Shown here piece by piece: positions 51,736-64,000 of a stretch of 64,000 bases of DNA. The stretch covers positions 38,135,333 through 38,199,332 of the forward strand of contig JAFMSR010000003.1 in NCBI GenBank assembly GCA_022818135.1. Reading direction: 5' to 3'. The translations under genes were made by a program, and so were the position numbers. Position 1 is the first letter of the stretch, and every line of letters begins with the position of its first letter. The stretch comes from Saxidomus purpurata. Its lineage: Eukaryota; Mollusca; Bivalvia; Venerida; Veneridae. The notes under the pieces are model-generated. The model was not told the DNA's origin. It saw only the letters and a program-made list of their open reading frames with translations, and ran no database searches.

Positions 51736-54700
51736 CTGGAATACAAAATAGTTTATAAGTAAAACACAGAAACGTAGAAATTCTGCAGTAACCCGGTTAT
51801 ATCGTCCTTAGTTATTCAGTCTTGATTTTTAAATATTTCGGTTACTGCAGTCAGAGATTCATCAATACCATCTTTTATGGACAGTTGCCTTTACCCGGAT
51901 GACATCATAAGCAATTAAAAAATATAGGTTATTTGACTATATCCAAACTGAAAATATATCTAACAGGAAGTATTTTACTTTCTTATCAAATTTATTTAAG
52001 ACTGGTGTCTTTGATCTTGATACAAGAAAAGCTCTGTTAAACAATCTCAAATTATCAAGCTTAATTTAATTAAAAGTAGCGTTTTAGATAAATTCTCATC
52101 GAATAGATGGAAGAAGGTCACTCTCATTTTTCTCACTAAATTTGATGTATGTATATTTGCATATTTTTTTTTATCATTAACAACTGATGGCAAACGAGCT
52201 GGCTGTAGTTCTGCCTCTGTTGTTATATGAATAAGGTAGCTGACTTTAAATCATATTAAGGATCACTGGTTCGAGTCCAGCTACGGATCTGAGGCTTTAT
52301 GTGTTTAACGGAGATCGGAAATCTAGAACTGGTCTTTCTAGCTAACTGAAATAGTATTAAAAATCAAAACGGGCGTTCAACCCCAAGAAAGAAAAAAATA
52401 TGTTATTATGTTGATATGACTATGTAGCACTTTAGTTGGCACTTTTTACGATGTATGTAGTTAATACTGCACATGAATTATTCAGGGTAGTCTTATTGTA
52501 ATTGTTTTATCACTTGTACGTTGGTTAAAGTGGCCAAAGAAACACATTTAGTGTGATATAATAAATTATTCAGTTTCTTAACATCACTGATGATGTACAT
52601 GTAACCACTGTTTCAAAACTAAGCCCCGAATCACCCTGTGAGTCGTTACTGGTAATAAGTTGTGAATCTAGCAAGATCTTAATCTCCACTTATGCATCGA
52701 CGACGAATCAGAAATAGACCGATTTAGAAGAATCTTGATCTATTTTGCAAATTTCAGTCATAAAAAAGCTTGTATTGTCTTTTTTAAATGGTTAAAATTT
52801 CGAAACGTCCTATCATATGGTGGTTGGGGAATGCCCTCCTGCTTATAATTCTAAAACAATAAGGCAGAAACCAGTGTTTTTCATTGCAATAACGCAGAAG
52901 AAAGCAAATATGGCGTCATTTTGATACAAGAGAATTACCTTAGTACCCGCTTTTCAGGGCATATCTTTAAAAGGTTGTTGTTCTTTTCGTTTGATGTATT
53001 AATTTTCATATTTTGAAAAGTACTTGGGCCAATATTAAGGTAAATATAAATGTGCAAATACACAAAGATCCTCTTTCACGAAAATATGTTCAAGGAGTTT
53101 TTTAAAATTGGAGGTAAATGAACGAGGGGTCAATTCCGCTGAAAAATAATGGCTGCAATACATGTTGATAATGGCAAAGGGCATTAGAATGGCTACAGCA
53201 GACCAAACTATGACAAACACTATGGTTCGACCATTGTATAGACATGACAGTTCAAGCATCGGTACATATGGGTTAGGTTGTGTTAAGTTTCATTGCAGAA
53301 CTCTCTTGGAACATCTCTTAAATATATGTGAAAATGAAAACTTTATCAATGTGAGAACGAAGGACAATAAAAACTCACATCGTAATGAAACCTCTTTTTC
53401 GTGAGGATTGAAATAAGCCCATTATCTCATGTGGAAACTAACTGGATTTTTTAATACTTAGCTGCTGCATGTATCTCAAAAATCGTAGGAGACAAAAATG
53501 TGAACATATCATGCAGAAGTAAGCCTATTTACATGAACTTACGAGAGTGTTATAACCTAAATTTTAAGACAAGTTTTATAAAGTTCACTGATCAATCCAA
53601 GACCAAGTCTAAAACAAATCCGATAATTTGATATTTGAGAAAACAGGTCTGCAAGCCACCGGCGGCAGATAAAGACTTCGTCTTATAGTAGCTGCAATGA
53701 TTTTTTGGCCGTCTGCACGTACGGGTTTTAATTGCCGAGTCTCCCATCGGAGGGTGGGACATTTAAGCAGCTTATGATACGACTCAACTTACACCCACCA
53801 CTGGTTTTTCCCAAGTTTCCTTTTTGTTTTCGGGTGATTTATATGCTCAGTTGCAAAAGAAAGTGTGCGCTGAACAATCAAGACTGTATAACTAACGACG
53901 ATAAAAAAGACATTTTTATTTTAAAAGTCTCCATTTTGATAAACGTATCGGTCTCAAATTACGAACACTACATTTATACACTATTTACTGTCAACTGAAT
54001 GTACTATTAATGCAATTAAATATTTCTGTTAGAAATGATGTCATTTGTAATACTAATAATTACTGAGTGCGTACTATAGAATTTATATATCGGAAGCCCT
54101 TAGACAAACGGTAATATTTCATTCCACCCATACAGAGATTTTATCAGACGTAAATGGATGAAACGGCTGCGGGGGTTCATTTCTCAAAACTAACATTTTG
54201 CTGCAAGTATTGTCAAAGTAATGTAAACATAGTTATTAACTTAATGTAGCAAAAAGTCGTGAAGTTGTACACTCATTCAAAAATGGATACTTCATTTGTG
54301 TCCATGATCCCCAGAAATCGGTATCACCAACAATAGAGTAATGTGGGTCCTTTGACGCTAGCCTGATTCAACAGAGAATATTTGCAGGTTTTGGAACATC
54401 CCCTGTGCTAGGTCTAGGAGCATCTTAGTTTCAGAAATTTTGATAAAATTCAAACGAACAGGAAGTTTCTAAATATATTCTACATGTAAAGTGTCATTAA
54501 CCACTCTCCCCACTCCGAATTACAACTTGTATTTATATTAAATCACACTTCGTCCTAAGTAATTTTGGTAGTTCTACTTATATTGTAAAAAATAATTTTA
54601 TTGAACTTATGATAATGTATTACCTATATGGTGTACCAGATATTGTTTTAAGTGTACCAGATATTGTTTTACGTTAATTTTATGTCCGACATGATGATTT

Positions 54701-57700
54701 ATAACTTTATTACTGTATTTAGCACTTGCAATGAATAAAAACCGTTTAACTTAAGGTAGTGCACAACTTAACTTAGATCTACATTAAACAATAATTGAAA
54801 CATCAGAAACTTTCTTGATCATGGCGTGTTAGAAACTTCCTGACAGACTTTGGCTGTAAAAGCTTTCAATCTGATTTCAAGTCAACAAATAGAGGAGACA
54901 ATTAAGCAATTTTACGTAAAAACCTGATCTGCCATTCACACATTAAGATTTCTGATATTTGACAACTTTTTTTTTCAATACAAAAATATTACTCACCTGA
55001 CATTATGCACGCGCTAAGCAATGCCATATCACATTTAGAAATCTTTTTAAATGTCAAAATATACATCCATATTTCATAAAATGGTTTATTGCCACCAATG
55101 CTCATTGAAGTAATTCTGCAATAACGTCGTGATCTGATAACGTCCCATTTCAATCAATAAACCACTAATTAGGTATTAAAAGATGGTTCCGATTATATGT
55201 TTCTATGAAGAACTCTGCTTTACTTTAAAATAAACTGATTAGTGAAATTTAAAATTGAAAGGTATTGGGGCTATTGTTATATGTGTTGCATTAAACTTAG
55301 GCTGAACAAAGTACCTTACTGGTTCCTGTTCCTGTCTTAGAGGGAACCATTATAAGTTACGTTGTAACGTTATCAATTGCGCAAAAAAATACCATTTATA
55401 TTTCGTTTCGGCTAAAAAGCAATAAAATGGCAGAACACTATAAATTAAATTTATTTACGGGTTGCAATAAATCTACCTAAACAGATATTCAGTGTTCACA
55501 TGAACTTTGATAGTTAGGAAAATACACACCTGGTTTAAAGGACCTTTTTATTACTCATTATCGTGACTTTTTTTTTTTTTGGATACAAACATTCACAAAT
55601 CAAACACGACTTCAAGTTTCCGTCTATACATGATTATTTAACTTCCGTCTCAAAAAGTTACATGTCTCAGGAGGCTGTTACAAGAATTTAATGGTGTCCG
55701 ACCCTGTATGGAATATTTATTTCATTGAAATGTAATGTTAACAAACAGTTAAAAGTACCTGCTCTATTCGCTAATTGTTCAAAGTCTCGAGTTTCAATGA
55801 GAAATATCAGTTTCACTTGTATTTAGCCACATTGAGATAAACATCGACATTTATTGCAAAATTCCCTTCGTAGCGACATAGAAATTCATTATTCAAATTT
55901 GACGTATAGAGATGTAAATCTTAAAGTGTTAATGTTGATACGTAAAAAAGAGCTTTGTTATACCTATCCCTCCCTTGAACGTTCAATAAAACAAGAAAGT
56001 TTACCTTCTCCAACAGTATCTGCATTATTATGAAGTTGTATTGTTTTTCACGTAAACGTTGTAAATTCACAGAAACTCAAAACTTGTGCTCGATCACATC
56101 CTTTGTAGTAAAATTACTATATAGACAATAATGGTAGAACTTCAACCCGGTGCTTCACTTTATTTGTTCATCTTTCAGCCACTGTTTCTATAAATATATT
56201 TCAACAGCTTCGTATATCAGGCATCAGTAGCAAATCAGTATGACATTTTACCTATTGATGCACATGGTGCTGAGAGAGAAAGTACTGATGTTTTCACTGA
56301 GAATATAATTGTGTAAATTACGTTCTTAGCAAACTGTTTAAAGATTCAACAAATTGTCACTAACCGCAGACAGTTCGCAGAATATATACGACCGTGAAAT
56401 AAAATGCACTATGGTATAAATGCGGCAGCATTTTTTTCATAATAATCCACTATTTAAAGCAAAATAATACAAGCATTTTACACACGCAACTTCGAGAACG
56501 GGAATTAAAAAAACTAGAACTATGGCACATTACAACGCATACGTAACTGACACCTGTTAGAAAATGTGACTCTTTGCCCGTTCCATTTCCAGAAAAAATC
56601 ACTCTCTGTCGTATAGGGAAATCTTACAATAGATCTATACATGTACGTAAATAGCTTAGCATCTCCAATGAGTTGAATCCAATTTAGTATGTACATTCAT
56701 TAATTAAACATAAAGGCCTACATCACAACCCTTTGTAATGAAGGCACGCCTGATCAAAAGAGAAATCGTCCGTTTCAAGAACTATTTGCTGCTTAATTAC
56801 ATGCATCGATTCATAACAGGTTTTCAATTTAAATGTTAATTTTGTTACTTATAATACTATATGTAAGAAAAACGTGTACTAATTAATCGACAACCTTATC
56901 TTCATGGTAATATATCTAAAAAAATCAGCCACAGGTTCCCTATACAGCCTGGTGTATCGCAAGCTGCAACATAAGCTTCTGAAACTGACAAAGTCGGATC
57001 TTCTTGTTGGAGCAATTATATACAAAAGCAAATAAATTCATTTAACAACAGTCATGAGTGACTCATGACTATGGTCAAAATCTTAAAACTGTTGTTTTTG
57101 TGTGTTATTGGCTTATTGCAGAACGTAACTGAACACTCGATGCTTTAAAAACAAACAAAAAAATACATGTATCCACGAAGCTTTAAGCTTACCTGATTTT
57201 GTAATTCCGAAATTCTTTTGCAATTTGACTTCAACTTTTTAAATGTCCGAATTTTATATACAGTCTGTCTTGCTGAAGGCAGTGCCACTAACATTGCATT
57301 GTTGCATTACACTGTATTTATCGCAGCTCCGCAACCACAGCCATTGTTCACAGTTACCAATATATTACATGAACTATTGCAATAAATCCGATAAATTCCA
57401 ATTTTAATTAAGTTCAAACCCACAGATAATTTTGTCGTTTTCAGTGTTAAATCTTATTTTTACGACTTTTTATAGGTGACAATCAACCAGCACTATATAT
57501 AACAAATTCTTTTTCATGTTTATTTATTAAACTTTATTACCTAACTGTCCAGTCAAATTGTTACGCTTTAAATGCATGCTATTGCATTATCTTTTCAAAG
57601 CTTCACATCACACTTTCTAATATATAGATAAGTTTAAACCTTGCTGTATATTAACTAGTTTACCTTCTAAATGTCAATAGGCTTGCAAACACGAAGATGG

Positions 57701-57889
57701 CTAAGTCAAACAATTTCTGTTTCGTCTGTGTTTACAATGTGATCGGCAAAATTGCTTTGATATTATTTATTTATTCATTTATGGTAGTTTAGACTCATAA
57801 ATCTGTCGCCAGAAATAACTTGGGTTTTGTTTGCAATTTTTATTTTCTGATTTTTAAATTCAGCATGACTTTTTGATGACACTCAGCAG
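51736..57889. other. Upstream region of HUNK (5' introns/promoter), no coding sequence
   Basis: 51736-51737 is the acceptor of the first coding exon, so part of this is intron. A minus-strand donor-like GTAAGC at 57187-57192 could close a 5' non-coding exon. A 22 bp tandem ('gtgtaccagatattgtttta', near 54632-54672) and an isolated B-box-like 'ggttcgagtcc' at 52269 are the only structures noticed. The hydrophobic ORF at 53035-53259 is not supported by anything else. Confidence 0.35.
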
Positions 57890-57990
57890 AAGTTTCGGGG
57901 GTGTGTGGGGAAGCAGTGTGATTGTAAGAGCTACGTTCAAAAGATATGATGGACGTTGCAGGTTCGAATCCCGTGGACAGCAGAATTGAT
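57890..57990 (+). repeat. tRNA-derived SINE-like fragment
   Basis: An exact Pol III B box (GGTTCGAATCC at 57961-57971) sits about 50 bp after an A-box-like segment 'aagcagtgtgattgtaagag'. Stems pair poorly, so it is not a functional tRNA. No second copy is seen in the window. Confidence 0.35.
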
Positions 57991-59324
57991 TTTCAAATAG
58001 AGGTAGGTTAAATAAAAAACTGGTTCTTTTTAACTCTTGTAACAACACCGGGAACAGTATTTCGGGTCATTATTTCGGCCAGGAAATCCGCTGCGTTCTC
58101 CACATCTGTTCAAACCATGGTTTAGGCATCCCTCACTTCGTTCAGATGACACCTACTTTGGTTTTGTGGACAATTTAAAGCAGGTGATAGGATTTGATTT
58201 GGTTTCATTTTTACTGGCAGTGTAGGCCTTACTTTTTATCCACATAATATAACTGTAGACAATAGTATCAGTCTCTACGTTTATGCTCTCTTCCGTCTTA
58301 ATTGTGTCAAGGTACGCGCATCATGAGTAGGCCAATGGCAACCCGTTCAAAGTTGTTGTCTGAAATGCCAAACCTTACGACTGTGGGACGAGCTGTGTCT
58401 AGTTTTCCATGAAGGCTTAAAGTTGTCAAGACTCCAAACACTACGACCAGGCCTGGCCAGCCCTTCATATATATATACACACCGTTTCTTTCACACTCTG
58501 GAGACAACTTCTCGGATTTCACTTTGAAATACCTTGAGTTTTGTTGGCTATATATGAAATAGGGCCCACAGTTTTATAACTTAGTGGGATTTCTCTATGT
58601 ACAGTGGCTGTAACTTATCACATATACTCACTTTAAATGTCCTGAACTTGCAGCAAGTAAAATACCCGTTCAGTGACAAATTCATTATGTTACATTTCTT
58701 TGGCTGATCTATGTAGCTCAATGTGCTCAGTCTAATCTAGATATAGATGGGAAATGCCTCGGTGAGAAATGACTAGGGGGAGAAACGGCTAGGGCGTGAA
58801 AAATCTGGAAACCATCTCACATGTACTAGATATCTATTCTGTTGTTGAAAACCCCAGTCTTCCGAAGCAAGCTATCAAAGGCCTAAGTATGTCAGAAAAC
58901 TTCTGTAGGTCTCTGGTGCCACGGATTTAATCCATCCGAGTAAAATTCATATTGTAAAAGGCGCAAACTATACAGTATCCTATATCTCTTTCAGCAAATG
59001 TAAGAACCGCTATCTATGTACAATAAATAGGTTTCAAATAATCAGTAACTGATGCTGGAGCAATAATATTCGTCCCATGTTGATGCCTGTAAAACTTCGT
59101 AATTGTCATTCACTGTACCATGCAGACGACCGGAAGTAGACCATAACTCCAACAAACAACAAAAAACGCACATTGCATTTTTCGTAATCAGTTGAAAATA
59201 TAAAGTATGCATGTTCGTACACGACTGTTAACAATAAACTGGTCTATATATTCTAACCAGAAATACAGACAAATAGGGTTCAATACAGAACACTAAAGTT
59301 AAGGCTTCCTCAAACGTATCGTAA
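57991..59324. other. Intergenic, nothing recognised
   Basis: No repeats shared with the rest of the window, and no exon with splice sites and protein-like frame. Short ORFs (58307-58522) appear to be chance. Confidence 0.4.
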
Positions 59325-60085
59325 CATATCCTCGATGGACCAGTTTCAGTGACCCTAAGAAACTTCAGGCAGAATTACCAAATCTGTTGGGGAAGACCTA
59401 TTATCTTTATGAATTACTATTGTGTTATTAGTCCTTAACTTGTGTGATGTATAAAAAAGTGGAAAATACTCCAACAAAATTATATTGTGCTGTTTATCAT
59501 AGACACCCATTTTTTGCACTACAGATACTGAGCTGGCCCTATTTCAGTGACCCCTACTTCATTTGTAAACAAGTGTTATTAGCCAGTAATTGGCATTTGC
59601 GCAAAGTTGACTTTCACAAACTGAACAAAAAGATAATAAATATCCAGAGTGAGCCTTGTTTATATTGAGATACAGAGCACATTCATTTTAATGGTTACAC
59701 CATTTATAAATACTATGAAGCACAAGGGGTGGGGTTCAAAGAGTGGGCAAAAGTATGTTTTTTTATATTTAAAATCTAATGGTATTGAGTTGTATTATGC
59801 ACCAAGAATCTGTTTACGGTATCTCATAAAAATATGAGGGTATTTACCACCTTATTAAAAAAATATCAGATTTGAAAGTTAATCACAACTTATCAGATTG
59901 GCCATTTTTTCATGTAAAAGCTATAAGCAGATCACGTGCTTTAAACTTGTCTTTTATCAAGAAGTTCTTATTGGTCAGTTACATCTGCATACAAACAGGT
60001 AGAAAATAAGACAACAGTCATGTGAAGAAAGTAAATTAGTTGAAATTATGTTTTTGACCACAGATCTACATCTCAACTTGAAAGT
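59325..60085. repeat. Interspersed repeat family C (copy 2)
   Basis: Collinear with 16000-16860: 'gtttcagtgaccctaagaaa', 'cttcaggcagaattaccaaa', 'gcagatcacgtgctttaaac', 'cttattggtcagttacatct', 'aaacaggtagaaaataagac' and 'aattagttgaaattatgttt'. An extra partial 'ctatttcagtgacccctact' lies at about 59540. Confidence 0.7.
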
Positions 60086-60339
60086 GTAAAAAAGTATTAA
60101 GAAAAATGCCTCAAAAGTAGGGTTACCCTGGAAATACCAACCACATGATTAAACTGTCGCTGTAAGCAACTTTTCTTCCAATCTGAAGAAAGCTAAAATG
60201 GTATATTTCACAACCCTGGTATAAATAGTTATCCAAAATATTGCACTTAGAAATGACTGCATAATTTCAAAGGGTCACAGAAACAGGGCCATCACTGAAA
60301 CAGGGCCACCTACGATAAAAACAAAACATGAAAATCACA

Positions 60340-60835
60340 CTCTATTGATAAGAAACATTAGTCAGACCACAATTTGAGTATGCACTATGGATCATCTGTA
60401 TGGTCGCCACACACCGAGGCTAATAATCACAAGCTGGAGATGGTCCAGCGACGCAGTCAGATGGGTTAAAAATGATTACACCAGAGATACCAGTGTGACA
60501 GACCTGCAGAACACCCCTGGCTGGAGCACCCTTGAGAATAGGTGTTGAGCCTCCAAATTGGTTATGATTTACAAAACATACTACAATCTTGTAGCAATCT
60601 CCCTAACTGGTTACCTAGAAGTCCCAAACAGGTTAACAAGACATATGTACCCCTTTAGTCTCCGCCAAACCCATGCAAACTCAGACTTTTTTTTTCTTTT
60701 CCCCCCGCCTCCCCCCCCTATACCACAGTCTTGTGGAATAGATTACCCATGCATATTGCAAACTTGCCTGATCTTAAATCATTCAAGCAGGCAGTGGCCC
60801 AACTCAGTTATTAATCGTACAATACAAGTCATGTA
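60340..60835 (+). mobile_element. 3' fragment of a LINE, plus strand, decayed
   Basis: Translated in shifting frames it reads VRPQFEYA, HKLEMVQRRSARWVKNDYT, VMIYKTYYNLVAI and, after a pyrimidine-rich tract (about 60687-60719), TVLWNRLPMHIANLPDLKSF. This is the classic C-terminal region of a jockey/CR1-type RT. It has several frame breaks and is 5'-truncated. Confidence 0.8.
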
Positions 60836-61303
60836 GTTGTTTTTAAACCTTTTATTCTTTTACTATTTTAATGATGCAACAAAAAATTATTATGACAGCT
60901 TAAAAAATTTGTGGAAAAGCATTTCTAAGATTTTAGTGGTAATAATTATTAGAGAGTTAATCAGTCTGGTCAACCTTTTGGTGCACCACTTAATAGATCA
61001 GTGACTCATCTCGGGACATGTATCACCTTAGGACATATATCACCATGCATAAATTATTTCCCAGAGTTCTGATTTCTGCTTTGCAGGCCACTAATTATGC
61101 GTTTTGGTGTAATGCATGCCAAAGTTCTCTGAGCATTGAAAGGGGAAACAAAATTAACTATGTTTCCAACAGATATCCTTGAATAGAAGTTGATTTTCAT
61201 TGAATCTCAGCACTTTGTGAAATTCAATCTTTTATTTAATCCAGAATGTAATGAACAGCATGTAATGAGTCCATTTGCCTTATAATTATGTGTCTGTTTG
61301 CAG

Positions 61304-61975
61304 GTATATCAGGGATGTTTGATGAGCTCCAGAGTGTTCTAGTCCAATTTAAAGGTACATTTCTGTTATTAACAAAGCAAGAATAATGTTTCTATAGGGT
61401 TCAATGACTGGCTTCATTACAGTATTTTTGTTACAGATAAAATGTCATATCAATTTGGTAGTGTGCATGCTGAATCATTTCAGCAGTAAATTAAGATATT
61501 GATGAAATAAGATATTACTGTATCATGAACTGAAAAATAGCCAATTTTGGTTGTGGTGTACACTTACTGTTCAAAGTGGTACTTTGTAACATACCATACT
61601 ATTCGAGGTCTTTGGAAATACAGTTTAACTTCCCCAAAGAAAGACATGTTTTCTTTCCCATACCGTCCATTATATATTAGGAGTAGACCTCTCCAGAAAA
61701 AACACCTCTCTACAACAAACACATTTCTGTGTTTCCACGGATGCTTGCTCCTGAAAGGTTGCACTGTAGTTAAAACATTGTATATTGTAAATTAAGAAGT
61801 ATAGACAATACATGATATAGTAACATTAATTTCAGCTTTTACAACAGAAATTTCCAAAGAGAATGCTTCTTCAAAATCTAGTTGGATAGATTATTTGGAC
61901 AAAGGTGTGAAATTATGTGAAGCATTGCCTACTTTGGAATCTGTCAATCCAGAGCAAGCAAAGCAGTTGTCTGAG
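61304..61975 (+). CDS. Two internal exons of an unrecognised gene
   Basis: Exon 61304-61354 (acceptor TTTGCAG, donor GTACAT) encodes ISGMFDELQSVLVQFK. Exon 61836-61975 (acceptor AATTTCAG, donor GTAATT) encodes FTTEISKENASSKSSWIDYL, then GVKLCEALPTLE and AKQLSE. The two join in phase (2+48+1 nt, then 2+138 nt) with an alanine across the junction, which argues for a real gene. The predicted segment is helical and acidic, without cysteines or membrane spans except one Cys in LCEAL. I do not recognise the family. Upstream and downstream exons must exist; none could be placed with confidence in 60836-61303 or 61976-64000. Confidence 0.6.
61600..61775. repeat. Repeat related to the 38433-38822 element
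   Basis: Contains 'cagtttaacttccccaaaga', 'cacctctctacaacaaacac' and 'gaaaggttgcactgtag'. The 'acctctctacaa' and '...gactgtag' ends echo the interior of the HUNK intron element. It lies in the intron of the unrecognised gene. Confidence 0.4.
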
Positions 61976-62654
61976 GTAATTTAAGTGTTTTAAGTGAGCC
62001 AATTTTTCGAAATATAAATGATAATTTACTTATTACTTATTTACTGTGAAATAAATTGATTCATGCTTGAAGCATTATGTTGAATTTTCAAATTGGAAAC
62101 CTTGACTTTCAACTGCACAAGTACATATACATGTAATTAAAAGTAATACAGTATATATTAATGACTTGATTGAGCATCAAAAGAAATTGGTATGAGTATT
62201 TCAGTTCATTCTTGAAGTTTAGATCCATTTTAGCATTATCTCTTTGACAGTCTTTGTTTCTTTCATGTAAGCATAATTTGGGCATTTAAAAACAATTAGA
62301 ATACAAGTCAAATGTTTGAACGCCACCAAATGTAGTGGGGGTTGCGATAAGTAGTAATGTTGGATTTAATGTATGGTGATTAACCAAACCTAATCTTTTT
62401 GCACTCTAATTTTGTATATGGCTGACCATTTGTTAATGTTTAATGCTAAAAAAGATGATTCTACGTCAAGTCTATAGGCATTGTTTCCTCTGTATGAATT
62501 ATCAAATCATTGAAATAATAATTTTTTATTTATTTTCCTAAGTTTAGAATTCTAACATATAAATTTGCTTCAATTTATATTATTCATGTACGAAAGAAAA
62601 AATATTTCCAAGATATAAAGGAATTTTGTTCCCACTATATAAATAAAGTTAAGT
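61976..62654. other. Non-coding stretch, nothing recognised
   Basis: AT-rich sequence downstream of the second exon of the unrecognised gene, presumably intron. No further exon is supported. Confidence 0.35.
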
Positions 62655-62727
62655 CCACTCCGGCGAGGTTTCGATCTCTGATCTCCCGCGTGCCAAGTGG
62701 GGATACATTACACTGCGCTACCGAGGC
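62655..62727 (-). tRNA. tRNA-derived sequence (pseudo-tRNA or SINE head)
   Basis: 73 nt on the minus strand: GCCTCGGTAGCGCAGTG start, CCCAC/GCGGG anticodon stem with one mismatch around loop TTGGCAC, and a degenerate B box (AGATCGAAACC). Acceptor ends pair partly (GCCTCGG with CCGGAGT). The 'cacgcgggaga' segment suggests descent from an Asp-type tRNA. The damaged D and T arms make a functional gene unlikely. Confidence 0.4.
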
Positions 62728-63062
62728 ATTGTGCTATAGAGCGTATAACTTCGTTATTGACCAATACGTGTACAGACTTTCGTTTCGGAATGGCGGTACA
62801 AATTTATGTAAACAAACAAATTTAACTTCCCAGACACTTTAAATAAGAAGTGGACACATCATAAACTTGGTAGTTTCGTAAAGTATATTCAACTATCTGT
62901 TACTAGTCATTCGTTTAAAATCGGCTATTTACGTAAAATTTAGACTGGTTCGCGATCTCAAATCAAAAGACCGCTTGTCACAAAAGAACACACTGTGAAT
63001 CAGTTTACAGTCTAAAAGGAGTTACGTCACCCTATGGAAATTTTACTTGCTGCATTCCAATA

Positions 63063-63088
63063 TACACGCCACCTTCAGGTGGCGTGTA
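63063..63088. repeat. Perfect 12 bp-arm hairpin
   Basis: tacacgccacct-tc-aggtggcgtgta: 12 perfectly paired bases with a 2-base loop. It precedes a possible tRNA-derived segment ('ggcagtggtcaagtgg', 63103; 'tagttcgaaactc', 63191) that extends to about 63390 and could be a SINE. Confidence 0.6.
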
Positions 63089-63450
63089 ATAATGTTTCAA
63101 AGGCAGTGGTCAAGTGGTTTCAAATCCAAGCTAGGGCACTGGAAATTTCTGAAAGGCTTTTCTGTGCTTCCCACCCATCTAGAGACAAACTAGTTCGAAA
63201 CTCAGAGGTAGTCTTGCATCAATACACTGAGCACATAAAGAACCAAGGGTTCTATTCATAAAGAGCTAGGGTCTGGTACCTGGATTCACTTGTATCTGCA
63301 TCTGTCACTTTAACTAGCGCCTGTCAGGGGTCTAAGCAGTTTCACCTGAGGAGAAATTCTAGGGTCAGACATGACTAAAAATAACAACAACAAAAAAGAA
63401 GATATTTTAATATAAATACACAATTGTTTTTCATGATAATTCATCATTTT

Positions 63451-64000
63451 TAGCTCGACTATTCGGAGAATATGGAGAGCTATTAAGTCACTTGTGCGTC
63501 GGCATTGCAGCTTTGGTTAAAGTTTTGCCTGCCAAGTACTATCATGCACATATTTCAGTAGCCACTTATGATATTGACTTGAAACATCGTTAATGTCTCT
63601 CAAATTATGGCCCTTGTTTGACTTTGAAAATTTGGTTAAAGTTTTGCCTGCTAGGTTCTAAATTTGGTTAAAGTTTTGCCTGCTAGGTACTATCATGCAC
63701 ATATCTCAGTAACCACTTATGCTATTGACTTGAAATTTTATTAATGTTTTTAGGAGTCACACAGTCAAGTCAGATAACTCTTGTATAAATTTAGTACAAA
63801 TTATGGCCCTTGTTTGACTTTGAAAATTTGGTTAAAGTTTTGCATGCTAGGTACTAAATTTGGTTAAAGTTTTGCCTGCTAGGTACTATCATGCACATAT
63901 CTCAGTAACCACTTATGATATTGACTTGAACTTTGTAAATGTCTTAAGGGGTGTCACACAGTCAAGTCAAATAACTATTGTATAAATTTGATACAAATTA
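63451..64000. repeat. Tandemly modular interspersed repeat, runs off window
   Basis: Starts 'tagctcgactattcggagaa'. Modules beginning 'ggttaaagttttgcctgc' followed by 'tactatcatgcacatat.tc' recur at about 63517, 63666 and 63861, with 'tatggcccttgtttgacttt' between. Non-coding; continues beyond 64000. Confidence 0.8.

Noticed and set aside
52216..52285. tRNA gene
   Set aside because: An exact B box (ggttcgagtcc) is present but the A box and stems are not convincing.
53035..53259. Hydrophobic 74-codon ORF resembling a membrane segment
   Set aside because: Isolated, no neighbouring exons or homology that I recognise; AT-rich DNA easily yields hydrophobic codons.
63034..63261. 75-codon plus-strand ORF
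   Set aside because: Falls across a hairpin and a probable SINE; no splice context.

Overview
The window is animal nuclear DNA. It is AT-rich, with genes split into many short exons by GT-AG introns, and it carries dense interspersed repeats, RT/endonuclease LINEs and miniature DNA transposons. The encoded proteins resemble vertebrate orthologues but the introns are packed with modular repeats containing phrases such as 'gaccttgacct' and 'cggacggacg', which I associate with bivalve molluscs. A lophotrochozoan, most likely a bivalve, is therefore inferred rather than proven.

Genes, left to right. (1) 82-14112, minus: 19 phase-consistent exons of a long coiled-coil protein that I identify as SYCP1, the transverse filament of the synaptonemal complex. 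Its 3' part lies outside the window. (2) 28023-33045, plus: a complete five-exon ZC4H2 (235 aa, C4H2 zinc finger). (3) 36805-51681, minus: a complete nine-coding-exon HUNK-type AMPK-family kinase (744 aa). ZC4H2 and HUNK converge tail to tail. (4) 61304-61975, plus: two internal exons of a gene I do not recognise. An antisense, frame-broken ORF (29852-30198) lies in ZC4H2 intron 1.

The 14.1-28.5 kb stretch between SYCP1 and ZC4H2 is a transposon landing zone. It holds a 2.4 kb element with long terminal inverted repeats and TA flanks (17662-20053), a second inverted-repeat element (21064-22041), a miniature LTR retrotransposon dimer (22677-23338), and a dead minus-strand LINE (23899-27727) with a second, 5'-truncated retroelement inserted in the opposite orientation. 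A 54-56 bp inverted repeat then flanks the first exon of ZC4H2.

The most interesting object is the LTR dimer at 22677-23338. It has three ~145 bp LTRs separated by ~110-118 bp internal domains that hold only a primer-binding site matching the lysine-tRNA type and a polypurine tract. Each LTR contains a complete tRNA-like unit (cloverleaf, A box, B box, T5 terminator) on the same strand. This is an animal counterpart in design to plant Cassandra elements, which carry 5S rRNA in their LTRs. A hAT miniature element with a perfect 8 bp target duplication (5210-6120) and several modular repeat families complete the picture.
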